Positions 48,460 to 58,975 of a stretch of 64,000 nucleotides of DNA are shown here, in pieces. Below the pieces are notes generated by a model. That model did not search any database. It saw nothing but the letters and a program-made list of their open reading frames with translations, and was not told the DNA's origin. Origin of the DNA: Paragonimus westermani (Eukaryota; Platyhelminthes; Trematoda; Plagiorchiida; Troglotrematidae). The stretch covers positions 274,873 to 338,872 of the forward strand of contig QNGE01000272.1 in assembly GCA_008508345.1 (NCBI GenBank), written 5' to 3'. How positions within the stretch are numbered: position 1 is the stretch's first letter; every line of letters starts with the position of its first letter. The translations under genes were made by a program, and so were the position numbers.

Positions 48460-48497
48460 AGTGATGACGTTGATGATGGTGATGATGAGGTGTACCA
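48460..48497 (+). repeat. GAT-rich 3' tail of the RTE-like element
   Basis: Imperfect GATGAT repeats (GTGATGACGTTGATGATGG and so on) lie after about 200 bases of untranslated sequence behind the last coding block. RTE-type elements commonly end in such short tandem repeats rather than poly(A). Confidence 0.6.
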
Positions 48498-49471
48498 TGA
48501 AATCAGCATGTGACAACCCACATTATTCTTCCTTACTGAGGTCGTCTTAGATTAACCACATAGCATGTTATGTGAAATGGCGGAATTCTAAGCAGTACTG
48601 TGTTATTGTCAGCAAAAAATGAAGAGCCCATTTAGCACTTGCTAAGCCTCCTAAACAAATGGCACTGATCACGACTCTGTATATGTATTCCTCAGTTTTC
48701 TTAATCACAGATTTTCATGATACTTTGGCTCTAAGACATGAGGTAGCATTTGTTCAGTCTACAGAATTAGAGGACAAACGATCGATTTGAGTACGCAAGT
48801 ATTCATATTGCCATTCATCTAAACCGGCCGTCTGACGCTCCTGTTCACGTGTTGGTTCCTCCATACAACAAGGAGCATCTGACATTCTTCAGAAAGACTC
48901 GCTCCTCCCAGTCGCCCAGATGGCTCAAATAAAACTTGCTCATTTTGGAGTTCTGAATACGATTACTGGTCGGCTTATTCACGCCCACAATAAAACTGCT
49001 GCAAGTGTGGTTGGTGCTTGAATGTGTTTCGAGTTGGCCGATTACTGTGCATCTTGTCCGACAGTATGCTGATTAACGTAGCCGGTGGACGTTTGTGCAT
49101 GGCTTCACATGAGAAGTCCTACATTAGACACTGCCGGCTTTCTATTCTATTATACTGACGAACGGCTTGCAAGCTAATCAGCTATTTCGGAAGATCATCA
49201 AACATCAATAATATCCACACACCGCGCATTAAATGTTCACAAGCATTGTCGTAAGTACGAAGACAGAATTTATTTGTTAGATCTACTCTGTCAATATACT
49301 TTCTATGTGTACATTATAACGGATCTGCTAATAAGGTGTATGGCAAGCATGATAGGTTTTCACCAATGAACAACAAGATATAACCATCTGGGCAGTATTT
49401 CAATTGACCGGGCATTATTTTCTCATTTAGAATCCATTACCAATTTACAACTATTCATTGAGTTAAATCAG
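48498..49471. other. no supported gene
   Basis: Mostly AT-rich. An AATAAA on the minus strand (complement of TTTATT, near 49268) could serve a minus-strand gene ending at 49758. Confidence 0.4.
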
Positions 49472-49632
49472 ATTATGGGGTCTTCCGCTGTTCCATTTTT
49501 AGCTCAGCTACCATACAGACTTCTTCACAAAAACGAATGTTCGCTCCAACTGTTGCTGAATGTTATTACCGTCGATAATTTCCATACCACGAGATTTTTT
49601 ACGTACCTAATTACTGTTCACTTCTCGAGAAA
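49472..49632 (+). CDS. candidate internal exon, hypothetical protein
   Basis: A frame of 53 codons plus 2 bases lies between a TTAAATCAG acceptor and a strong GTGAGTAG donor. The peptide is helical-looking and well mixed (MGSSAVPFLAQLPYRLLHKN, CSLQLLLNVITVDNFHTTRF, then FTYLITVHFSRK), resembling a segment of an armadillo- or HEAT-type solenoid, though no family could be named. The next plausible exon (49659-49716, after ACACATTTCAG and before GTGAGTCAAG) is closed in the phase that would be required. Either an exon is missing or one of the two is not real. Confidence 0.4.
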
Positions 49633-49757
49633 GTGAGTAGGTCACAAACACATTTCAGATCTCACTCAAACGAAGGATAGGCTCCGCATATCCATCACTT
49701 ACCGCCTGTCCATTCGGTGAGTCAAGCCAAAGTTTAACCCGGCGATGGAGTTTTACC

Positions 49758-50009
49758 TCAAGCATACGAAGTTTGAAGTAAGAATTTCATTCGAGCTCCT
49801 TCGTGTGGCAAACTCAAATTACCAAACCAATCGACTGGTTCATCTGCCGTAAATGAATTATCGGACCATTGCTGAGTCACTGATTCTAGACTGTTCTCAA
49901 TAGCTGACGAAGACCAGACTGCGTTACTAAGTGACCACATTGTTTGGACTTCTGACAGGTTATGACCAATCGGTTGAGTCCTGGTCCCATTCAACTCTGT
50001 GCCCTTCAC
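49758..50009 (-). CDS. candidate last exon, acidic/polar protein tail
   Basis: After a TTTGGATCAG acceptor on the minus strand the frame is open for 83 codons to TGA at 49758. It is rich in Ser, Asn, Glu and Trp (SNAVWSSSAIENSLESVTQQ, FTADEPVDWFGNLSLP), as in a disordered regulatory tail. A minus-strand AATAAA near 49270 fits as a polyadenylation signal. The plus strand is also open here (49931-50170), and the length is not significant alone. Confidence 0.35.
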   Translation of the reverse strand: MKGTELNGTRTQPIGHNLSEVQTMWSLSNAVWSSSAIENSLESVTQQWSDNSFTADEPVDWFGNLSLPHEGARMKFLLQTSYA

Positions 50010-50267
50010 TGATCCAAACGTGTGTGAATCATACCTATGACCCGGCCGAGCTTCTACACCTCAGCTGGGACTGTTGTCAGTGTATATTTCTGAACGTACG
50101 TTTACGACGAAATATTGCGGAAAAACGCGCCGCAAAAATAGAAGACAACATGAATAGGACGTTTTTATGAGTTGACATTTAAAACTTATAACGCCGTTTG
50201 CAACTCTGAGGTCATGAAGGGACGAACGAGTAGGATATCTACCCGTTTCGTTCGTAAGCGAAATCAC

Positions 50268-50938
50268 AAGTATTTAATGTCAAGAGTAAACTGGCTATCA
50301 TTTTTGAAATCTAAATCCAGAAGGTTCTATTATGTTCCGCGTACCTCATGATCTTGTTTCGTGACGTCTCTCTCATCAAAGTAATTGTTGATAACTACAC
50401 TATTGGACTTAAACATAATAAAGCTGAAAAAGATCCGACTAGCCGAAAGCAACGATACAACGTTCGGTGGTGCATCATTTGATTTGTAAACAGAGCTTTA
50501 ACTAGAGGGTTAGAGTTGTGTTGACAAAATGACTTATGTAGGTGGCTTTCTGGCAATTAGCGTTTCAGGTTATTTGGAAAGTTTAATCACATGTATGAAA
50601 CAGAAATAACATATCAAGCGGTTACAGTGTGTGTCACACTGCACAGGTGAGGATTTATTACTGGTGAATCCTCAGAAGTCGGTTTTGGTATTTGGTATCT
50701 TGCTTCTAGGTGCTGTGTTTGCAATGCAGTTAAGCCTGTGTGTTATATTACAGCTGTAAGTGACAAACGAAACAACAACCTATCTGTTGACGAAATAAAT
50801 GTAGAAAGAGGTGTAGGTGAACACGAATTTCACCCGAGCACAAACTGTATGGTTTATGTGGAAGCGAAACGGATTTATGGTGCTTCTTGATGCTCACACT
50901 CAAGCTAATGCTCCGTGACCGGTTACATCCTTGTTTGG
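50268..50938. other. no supported gene
   Basis: AT-rich, with only very short splice-like pieces (for example 19 bases before a GTGAGG donor near 50648). Confidence 0.5.
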
Positions 50939-50939
50939 A

Positions 50940-51012
50940 CGCATCAAGTGAAGATAGACCGGATAGGGACCGAACCGGCCACCCTTCGTACTAAGAACCA
51001 ATGCTCTTATCC
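50940..51012 (-). repeat. tRNA-derived sequence (SINE head or tRNA pseudogene)
   Basis: On the minus strand TAGCCTAGCGGATAAGAGC matches a tRNA D-arm/A box, and GGTTCGGTCCC a T-arm/B box about 25 bases later. The anticodon stem has a mismatch and the acceptor stem is not convincing, so this is not a functional tRNA. The head differs from SINE copies A and B and may represent a second family. Confidence 0.5.
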
Positions 51013-52739
51013 GCTAGGCTACAAGTTCTATTCGTATCGGATTTGTCTCACTTACTACGTACAAAGATCACATGGGAATATTACGTCCTAGCCTACGGAG
51101 GATGGTTTGATTAATTAGCTTCAGCTGAGTACAATCGAAAAGTTATCTCTGTGACGCGGGACTAATGAAAACCATTTCTTCTACCAGGTAAGGATAAACC
51201 ACCAAGGACGTGGGTCTCAGCGTCCGCCTAATTTTGTCCACTCAACACAGATTTCAAAATAGATGTTAATACTGAAAAGACAGTTTCTTCCTGGACACGA
51301 GATCGTAGATCGGATTCTTACACTCTTCACTTCTACCTGCCATCAAATGCTGCCTTCTCAATCAAAAAAGGAATTCTACCATGCGGATCATTCTGTATCT
51401 TTCCAACCACTTAATCGAAGAGCGTGTGCTCAACCAATATGTAGAAGCGTTGTCATTACATTACTTTCACGTTTCAGCTCAGATCAAGACAAGATGTCTG
51501 TTAAGCTCAGTGTTAACAGTGATTTGCCTCAAAGGTTACACACTTTCTCTAATTTTATTTGTCACTGTTATAGACCTTTTGACTGTTTTCAATCTATCGA
51601 ACTAACTTGAGCTAACTTGGGCCTCCGACCTGGTGAGAGGTGACTAATATTGATCACATCGATCTTAAGGTATTGCTATCTGATGTGTTTCGAATTGCAC
51701 ATATAAGGTCAAGCTAAGGCTCGCGTTATGGCTGGTGCACCACAGTTTGCATTATATGAATACATTTATTGGATTTATTATTGTTTACTGTTAATATTCG
51801 GTTCATTCAGTTCTGACAAACTGTATCAAAACAACAGAAGGCACACTGAATGTAGTAACTCTTAGTGTTTTCAAAAGCAGGTTTAATTTTATTAACACGG
51901 TTATGCGAAGAATTTCTTCTGGGGCTTTAGGATGACCAGAGTGACGTTACCCTACCAGTTCGTAACTTGGAAGGTTAGGATAAAAGACGTTAAGTCTTCA
52001 GTCATTCCATTAAGGATATTGACGACCAGACTCATGAATCGGAGCATATTATTAGGTAAAAATACTTAGGGTTAGCCAACGTACATTTGTTTAAGGGGTC
52101 GGGGTAACTGACTCAACTAGATTTTAGGGACGCACAGACTGAACTGGATAAGCCAGTCACTAAGCGTACCCACTCCGTTGACTTGTGACTTCACAACTCA
52201 CAAAGCCGTGGTGCGGCACAGTAACATGAGTGTTCGGTTTTTCAGGAAATGTCTTCGGAACAAACGCAGTTATTGAAACGGGGTAGTGAATAAATTATGA
52301 TAGAAGAAGACATGGTCTGACTGGTGCCGACAAATCTGTTGTTGAAAGGTATACACATCCTGAGTTGAATATATACACGTAGAATTGTTTCACGCGGAAG
52401 TCTGCCTCAACAGTTATGTTCATTTTAACTACAAACTGCGGCTTCTTCTTCGTGTAGTGATACACCGTTTGGGAAGTGGGACTGGTCAGTGATTTGCCCC
52501 GAGGGTGATGGTGGTGATACATGACGTACGAAAGATGTTGTTTGTGAGAGCACAAACAATATACAGTCGTATATTATGGAATCAGCAAGAACGCCTTTGC
52601 ATTATGTCTAGGGTCATGATGGTTTAGTGTGACCGAATACCTCCTGACCCGGACTGCGTTTGTTATCCACCGTATGTAAGCTAATCTAAACACTGGCAAT
52701 CTGGGAGCCAAAAATTTACATATCGTAGACTGACCTCAC
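51013..52739. other. no firm gene
   Basis: A plus-strand piece ending at a GTAAGG donor near 51186 (including YLCDAGLMKTISSTR) and overlapping frames at 51263-51610 look weakly exon-like. A minus-strand frame at 52555-52295 also does. None has two good borders. Confidence 0.35.
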
Positions 52740-52958
52740 TTAAACCATTTGCTGCACTGAAGTCACTGGCCCTCCAAAATCGAACAACCGTTTTTCAACC
52801 ACTGTGACTTGGTCCGGTGTTTTCGAGAGAAGCAAAAGTTGCAGAGGTAAGTCTGGTTTCTTCAGTAGTGCGTAGACCGGAGATGCTGCCAGGTAAATGG
52901 CTGTACTAATTTCGTTCAGCCAACTTCCTTCCACACGACTCCAAGCGCCCTGTGCCAT
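52740..52958 (-). CDS. short ORF with initiator Met, or first exon
   Basis: A 72-codon minus-strand ORF starts at an ATG (52958) with an in-frame TGA a few codons upstream and ends in TAA at 52740. Its codon choice and composition look coding (MAQGAWSRVEGSWLNEISTA, YALLKKPDLPLQLLLLSKTP, then QVTVVEKRLFDFGGPVTS). A GTGAGG follows directly after the stop and a GTTTAA site lies inside the last codons, so it could also be a first exon spliced just before the stop. No family recognised. Confidence 0.38.
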   Translation of the reverse strand: MAQGAWSRVEGSWLNEISTAIYLAASPVYALLKKPDLPLQLLLLSKTPDQVTVVEKRLFDFGGPVTSVQQMV

Positions 52959-52999
52959 CGATTCGCATACTCACTATCCAGATTGCATTGTCTGTGTAC

Positions 53000-54000
53000 T
53001 TCTGTTCATTCTCCTTGTGAAGACTAAGCGTAAAGAAATTTAGCAGCCTGGAAATAGTGATTTATTCCGGAATACTTATTGTTCTGCTTTTTCGGATGAG
53101 GATTCGAAAAGTGCATACGAGAACATTTTATTTGTGCTGGTCAACCCTTCATGTACTTTTGCCAGAGCACCTCAGAAAACCAAAGCAATCGGCTTATTGT
53201 GAACGTGAGTTAAGTGACGCAACTTAAGCCATGCAGGATAAACTGTTTAATGAGTTGTCACAACGTGAGCAACGTGTGCCACATCTCACCATCAGCGTAG
53301 TTTTTCTTCCTTAGGTGACACAACCTTCACAGCTTGTGACTTTCAGCTATCTAATGTGTATAGAATTGCAACTAGGATAATTTAACTTGTGGACCTGTGT
53401 TATTAAAACAGTTGCCCATGGCGTAAGCTGATGACTGCCTGTGTCCAGCATCAGAGAGTTCTGTTCTATCAGTGAGCGAGATTAACATAGGGCCAGTTAA
53501 AATACTACACTCTTGACAGAAGACGAATGAATAGGAAGATAATGAGAATGAACTATGGAATAAGTGAAAATAATATGGGCGTACATTTCGGTGAGCAAGT
53601 TGTACTTTCTGTTAATTAATAAAGGCATCAAATGATGGTATGTCTCAAGTTTACTACCGGATCAACACAACTTCCACACCTTTAATTACTAATGAATCAA
53701 ATCCCGCTATATAATGAGTCATGCCGCAAAAGATTGTGAGAATGTACTTATCACAATAACCGTTAGTGGGATATATGCTCTTTCTATGTAGAGGTGTATA
53801 GTTCATGGTGATTTTTGTTATTATTTTGTATCTACCGTGGATACGCTCACTGACTAGAGAGGAATGGTTTATCAGATGATCATCTTTTGGTGAATGAAAC
53901 GACGTTAGTGCGACGTCTAATTGATCAGTGTGTTTTTCAGATCTGACTCCAACAAACAGTATACCAGTGACCTCGTTCCGGTTTGAAATCATCGCTTATG
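53000..54000. other. no supported gene
   Basis: A 112-codon minus-strand frame (53992-53654) lies directly behind a tRNA-like sequence and may be the body of an unknown repeat. Its length is within chance expectation and no motif was seen. Confidence 0.4.
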
Positions 54001-54002
54001 AC

Positions 54003-54078
54003 TATTCTGAGTAAGATTCGAACGGGCAGTTTGAATATTATCAGTTAATTCTCATTTGCAATAGACCACCGAGTCACT
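54003..54078 (-). repeat. tRNA-derived sequence, probably SINE head
   Basis: Minus strand: GTGACTCGGTGGTCTATTGC resembles an A box, and GTTCGAATCTTACTC a B box about 35 bases on. The outer bases ATACTGA and TCAGAAT pair with one mismatch as an acceptor stem would, but the T stem does not pair. It is probably a SINE head; the 350 bases that follow on the minus strand might be its body. Confidence 0.45.
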
Positions 54079-54944
54079 CAGTATTTGTTGAGAATAACGA
54101 GTGGGAGGTAGGTGAGTTGTGCTCCTCCAGGTTAGTGAAAGCTAACCAATCTCACGGCTAGTTTCCGTTCATTACAAGCAAGTTTGCTGACTCGGACTTC
54201 ATTTATACTAGCTTGGTTCGACTAAACCAGTTACAACCGATTGCCAGTTTAAGAGTGACTATTGCAAAATGGTCACTTGGTTTTTCCAACTTTACACTGG
54301 TCATTATTCTATCGTTCATTATCAGTCTGCTTTGTTTTGCCAACAAAAAAGCCTGATTGCACCCAACGTTCTGTTCATTAATTTAACATTGTTAGTTCAG
54401 GGGATTGAACAACATAAAGAACCAATCAGACAGGTAATTACATCAATTCAACGCACAAGTAAGTAGTAACTCATGCGGTTGCGTTCCCGTTTAGACACAC
54501 GCAGTCTTTCGATCAGCATTGTAGATATACGTCTGGGTGTAAGTAGGCTATCTGCGCATGCCTAATTTGTCACTGTCTTTTACTTAATCTTACTAATGCG
54601 TACACTCGTGAGTATTTGCTTGTGTTTGGTTGTCTACTGTGCACAAAAGCGTCTATTTGTGTCAACGTGTGTACAAGTGCGTCGAACTGCAAGATTACAA
54701 GGTAGGCGTGCACCCCACATGTTACCGTGGTCCTCCAGTAAACGCTCCTATTTTTGTATGCGGCTGAGAACAACAATCTGGCCTTTAAAATCATTCATCC
54801 CCTTTGATTTGTATGCGCTTAGCTGATTGACCAACTTCTAGGCCCACCACGGTAGGATACATGCACAACTGAAAGTTAAAACATAGAGAAAACGATGAGA
54901 TTAATTAGCAAAAAGGATGTGTATTTGGAATACGGAAAGTAAAA

Positions 54945-55225
54945 TCAACCAATACGTTCGGTATCAACAAAATACTGCGGTCTAGTTGCCAAAGGTGAAG
55001 CGAAAAAGAGTGGATGTTTTAGCGCTTGATGAGTTTGGGAATGGTTTGAAGATTTCAAAAATATCGATTCAATTAATAACGGGGGCCCAGATAATGTTCG
55101 TCGGTTTGGGACGAGTAGGAGTATAGTGAACCTTCCATGCAAGTTCGAATAAGTGTTTTGCAATTGGCCTGTAAACCTTTGTCTACTAAGGTAATAACGG
55201 CTTGAGATTGCCTTAGCGTCAGTAC
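54945..55225 (-). CDS. candidate last exon of a minus-strand gene
   Basis: After an acceptor TTTGGTTTCATAG the minus strand is open for 2 bases plus 93 codons, counting the stop (DAKAISSRYYLSRQRFTGQL, FTILLLVPNRRTLSGPPLL, then a polar end with PLATRPQYFVDTERIG). It starts in the phase left by the exon at 56003-56114, giving a two-exon gene end with an intron of about 780 bases. No family was recognised, and the phase match has a one-in-three chance of being accidental. Confidence 0.36.
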
Positions 55226-55433
55226 CTATGAAACCAAACATTACACACTCAGTTTATACAGCCTTGTTTAGACCAGCTGTCTACAGATTGCGTGAATGTG
55301 ATTCGAAATGGACATAAATTACTCTGGTCACTCAGTACCTAAAGGGCATTTCACATTGTGTTCACCTAACATTTGACCACTATTAGGCAACCTCCTGTTT
55401 GGCCTATTCCTCCTTGCTTTCTCCTCCACTGCA

Positions 55434-55496
55434 GGATTACTATAGAACCTCGATCTTCATATATGGCCGTTCCTGATGTCCGCAGACGATGACAGA
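55434..55496 (+). other. possible untranslated exon
   Basis: A very strong acceptor (TTGCTTTCTCCTCCACTGCAG) and donor (GACAGA followed by GTAAGTAAAG) enclose about 63 bases that are closed by stops in all three frames. It would suit a 5' untranslated exon of the plus-strand gene whose exons lie at 57.1-57.6 kb. Confidence 0.3.
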
Positions 55497-56002
55497 GTAA
55501 GTAAAGTAGTCCTGAATCTTGTTTTACAGTAGAGTTATTGGTCTATCTCACTAACCGGTGACTAGACTTCAAGTATCATCGTATAACTGAACTTTCTCAG
55601 ATGCGCACGGAGCCGTAACACAAGAAGTCCGTATGCGCACCATCACAAAAAAGATCTTGTAACACGCAATTGAGAATATTTCAAACTGAGCACTATCCAC
55701 ACCAGATCGCAACCTTAGCATTTACACAAGTCCATCGTATGGAAGCACTTAACGGGAGTTCCGATTTTATTACAGTTTACCAATAGTAAATCAAGTTTTT
55801 CTGAAACCATTCACGAGCAAACGGCATCAACTATTTAAATAAAGCAGGAGGACTCAGGAGTGAACAGTTATTCGAAACGGGAAGCGTTGTGGAGCACAAC
55901 GCTTGCTGGGCTGTCCCTTAGTTAAGTTAGTTATGGTCCTGGGCAACAGAATCTTTGAACAGTCGTGGTTTATCATACATTTCATCTTCCCATAAACCTT
56001 AC

Positions 56003-56114
56003 TTTCCATCAATGCCTTCAAGGTGTGCTCATGCTTGTTGAACACGTTTTTATAAAAAAAAACATTCTTAGACAGCACGATACCTATTGCACTGACGAAA
56101 GAAATATACAAAAA
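56003..56114 (-). CDS. candidate exon with membrane segment
   Basis: The minus strand has an excellent acceptor (CCTCTCTTCTTTACAG) and donor (GGAAA followed by GTAAGG) around 37 codons plus one base. The peptide starts with an apolar stretch FLYISFVSAIGIVLSKNVFF, probably membrane-spanning, and ends in a basic/helical part (NVFNKHEHTLKALME). It connects in phase to 55225-54945. No family recognised. Confidence 0.4.
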
Positions 56115-57135
56115 CTGTAAAGAAGAGAGGTTTTGGGAATGCAGATAACCCAATTTCTTCCCACAATACTCCAGACAAGTCGAATCAAACCCTGACTTTG
56201 TTAATATGCCTCGCGTTTAATTTCTGCTATTTTTGTCCAGCGCTTTTTATATATAACCAGTGACTTTATACATGCGACCGACGGGAATAAAGGAAATGTT
56301 AACCTCTTACACCACCTGTATTTTCGTCCTACTGAAGGAATGAGTCCAGCCCAGTCTGTTTGCTCAAGAATTTGATGGCGACCGATCAAAATACATACAA
56401 GCTCTCATGCACAATCTTCACGTATGAAATGGCATAAGTCTCTTATTTGGACTAAGTTAACAATAGACTGGACCCGACTGGTTTGATGTAAGTTGATATG
56501 AAGTCACCGGTTTGCAGGTATGAGTTGGTAAAAGTCGCACTAATCCAGCAACCAACTAGAGATAGTCTCGAACTGCAAACGTTGTTTTGGTATTGATATG
56601 TTGTTGTTTGCAGCTGATCTAATCGAATTTTGAGTAAATCTATGACCGTAGTAATTGTTGCGATATGAACTTAATTCCATTTAAGTGGAGAGCGGAAAGA
56701 GACATAATAAATGTGACCAAGTTTTAGAAGTTTCTGAGCCACTAAATTGAACAGACAGCCTTTGGTATGAGGCCTTCCTCATGTTGCTCTTCTCAGCTTC
56801 TGTGTCCAGGCAAACCGGTGGTTAAAGCCTTCTTTTTCAGTCGAAGGTCCCTGGCTTGTACACTCTGTAAAAGGGCTCCTGTCTAAGTTTGTGATGCTTC
56901 GTATTACACCCCAAGTAAAACGAAAGTAGGCTACTGGACAACAACTGCTGGATGGTGTGATAGCCGTCAGTTTTTTTCTCGTGACAGTAACCATTATGTA
57001 ACAGTATTATCGCTGTCTTTGATAAGTTCTTTCATTAGTACGAGGGCGAAGGTCACTTAGTAGCTCTCTTTGAGGTGCAATACAACAGCACAAATTAGAA
57101 TGGGTTACGAACTGTCATTTTCTCGACTTTCTTAG

Positions 57136-57367
57136 CAATCACTGTGACGACGCATTCGACAGTCTCCTATATGCCTCCGATACACGGTGGTTGAATGTTG
57201 GGCACGTTGTCGGTTCAAGCCTGTTCTTATATCCACCGAATCAGCGGATGGAACCAGGTAGTAATTCGTTTGCGGAACGTTTGTTTCAGCGTTTTCCATC
57301 AAACATTGACAGCACCTCCGCGGCGTCTCGACCCAACCACTCGGGTGTAATTACAGTGAAAGAGGAG
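57136..57367 (+). CDS. internal exon, hypothetical protein
   Basis: This 232-base exon has a near-ideal acceptor (TTTTCTCGACTTTCTTAG) and donor (GAGGAG followed by GTGAGC) and a single frame of 1 base plus 77 codons. The N-terminal part looks globular (DDAFDSLLYASDTRWLNVGH, VVGSSLFLYPP) and the C-terminal part polar (NSFAERLFQRFPSNIDSTSA, then NHSGVITVKEE). It ends in phase 0 and joins cleanly to the exon at 57440 across a 72-base intron. A possible untranslated exon lies at 55.4 kb. Not recognised. This is the best-supported host exon of the right half of the window. Confidence 0.57.
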
Positions 57368-57439
57368 GTGAGCAGTGAATCGAAATAACGAAACTGTTTA
57401 TCTCAAATTCCAAATAACACTGTCCTTAAAATCTTTCAG

Positions 57440-57553
57440 GTAGTGGCAAGAATTATGTACATCACCAGTCAGCCCATCCTTAAACGTTGCTTCGTTTCGT
57501 GTGAGCAGTGGTTCACTTATGAGGATGATACACGTGAAGGTGTGAAAAATTAA
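57440..57553 (+). CDS. terminal exon following 57136-57367
   Basis: A strong acceptor (CTTAAAATCTTTCAG) opens a frame that continues the previous exon in phase 0 for 37 codons (VVARIMYITSQPILKRCFVS, then EQWFTYEDDTREGVKN) to TAA at 57551-57553. An internal GTGAGC at 57501 might be an alternative donor. The 72-base intron between the two exons is short but reasonable for flatworms. Confidence 0.46.
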   Translation, partial: VVARIMYITSQPILKRCFVSCEQWFTYEDDTREGVKN

Positions 57554-58166
57554 CATGTAAAAGACATTGATGGTTATTGAGAATAGTTGCTCGTTTGATC
57601 GCCAAGGTTGTTGATTTGAGTGTTAATATTTTAGCGAGCCTATTAGTCAGGGCTGATCTCACCAGTGTTTAATCTTCTGAGAGCCTAACCAAAGGTATAC
57701 GCACACGGCTTCTTACCTATGACTCATACATATATGTACTCACATACCGCGGATGATATCAGCATTTTTGGTTACGAAAAACCTACACGTTGAAAGTCAG
57801 CTGGGCGAAGCGCTGAGATCCTGAACGGTTTTAAAACATCCGAATGGTTTTCAAATACACCGTTACAGAAGATCAAGGACACCTTTGTTACGTCTGGACT
57901 ATTGTATTCCATTAATGCCGATTGGATATACTAGGTTTTGCGGAATGTTTGCCCTTGAACGAGAATGGTTAATCACAAACAAATCAATACGGAGTAACCT
58001 GGGAACTGAATTGCGTGACGCAGATTTGACATATACTGACATCATAAAATGCACACGACTGGGTGGCCAGCTATGACACTTCGAGGTACACAGATTGGCA
58101 CGAAGTACATGTATATTTCAGCAAGTGGGAAGATTCTGGCTAACCTATGATCATATGCATCCTCAC
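57554..58166. other. 3' flank and possible minus-strand exons
   Basis: Two very short minus-strand pieces (about 58036-58000 and 57838-57790) could continue the minus-strand exon chain described next and end it at a TAA, but they are too short to call. A 63-codon plus-strand frame at 57885-58076 has no splice support. Confidence 0.3.
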
Positions 58167-58959
58167 CCACAAGGTCGCTTCTTTGTAGTGCATCGTAGGG
58201 AATACAAATTAGGGCTCTGAAAACGAGCACACTGCACTGAATGTTCTGAACACGGGCATGGGGGAGGGGATGTCTTATTTTGAAGACGGGTCTATATTAG
58301 GATGGCTGTTGTTCTTGAATTTGGCGAATTTGTTATAGGCGACTTCAAGTTTGAGATATGTAGTAACCTATAGAGTTACTTTGTAATTTCATAGCAATTT
58401 CTAGGCTCTCATTAAATTATTTCAGTTGCTTGTACAATTTTCAAGTGGCTGCTGCAAGTTGTGGGCCTTACATGTGAGTAAGGTTGCTCAGAGAATGACT
58501 CATTTAATCTAAATAGCTAGATATTTCATATTTATCAACTGTTAAACCTTGTATAACATAATTTTAAAAAACCCATCATTGTCATCCCAACAGAATAGGA
58601 ATTATTACACCACGATGACTTTCTAACTTTCCCATGCTTACCTAGGTCGTCGTAGCTCCAAGTCCACCGAGGAGTACAACTGGCAGTGCAGTACATTCAG
58701 TATATTATAGCAATTAGTAAATGAATTAGAGTCGATTGATCCATATTCCTTTTTATTTTCATTCTCAAGACAGCACTGAATACCCAGTTTTCTATCGGTT
58801 TTACTTGTCAGATACAGAGAGTTTTCGGAAATCCAGTCAAGCTTATGACCATGAAAGAAAGATCTGTGTGAAGTCTCTGTTCAGTATGCCACCGACATAC
58901 GTCTAAACTGCAGTCATCATGACTGTTACAATGCCAAATAGTCAAAAGGTAGATTATGC
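58167..58959 (-). CDS. candidate three-exon minus-strand gene segment
   Basis: Three exons fit in phase on the minus strand: 58959-58901 (59 b, donor GTATGT), 58775-58642 (134 b, acceptor GGGTATTCAG, donor GTAAGC) and 58216-58167 (50 b, acceptor GCTCGTTTTCAG, donor GTGAGG). The middle one is the strongest, open in only one frame for 44 codons (CCLENENKKEYGSIDSNSFT, then NILNVLHCQLYSSVDLELRR). The first has an apolar run (IIYLLTIWHC) and several cysteines follow, suggesting an extracellular or secreted protein. The family is unknown. A plus-strand open frame over the last exon (58122-58220) is probably its shadow. Confidence 0.38.
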
Positions 58960-58975
58960 CTAGCAGTTATTTGAG

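Larger units (their letters stand above)
45300..48497 (+). mobile_element. RTE-like non-LTR retrotransposon, degenerate copy
   Basis: The plus strand carries, in the right order, an APE-type endonuclease, a connecting region, a reverse transcriptase and a C-terminal region, ending in a GAT-rich simple tail at about 48460-48497. RTE-type LINEs encode these functions in one long ORF and copy themselves by target-primed reverse transcription. Here the frame is broken by many stops and indels, so it is a fossil. The 5' end is uncertain: a 139-codon frame at 44575-44994 could belong to the element but was not matched to it. No target-site duplication was identified. Confidence 0.9.

Noticed and set aside
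50940..51012. Functional tRNA gene
   Set aside because: Anticodon stem mismatch and no convincing acceptor stem; better explained as a SINE head or tRNA pseudogene.
53654..53992. 112-codon minus-strand open frame with an ATG
   Set aside because: Several frames this long are expected by chance; no domain; it lies directly behind a tRNA-like repeat head.
58122..58220. Plus-strand terminal-exon candidate after ATATTTCAG
   Set aside because: The opposite strand has an exon with two strong splice sites and matching phase with neighbours; the plus frame is likely its shadow.
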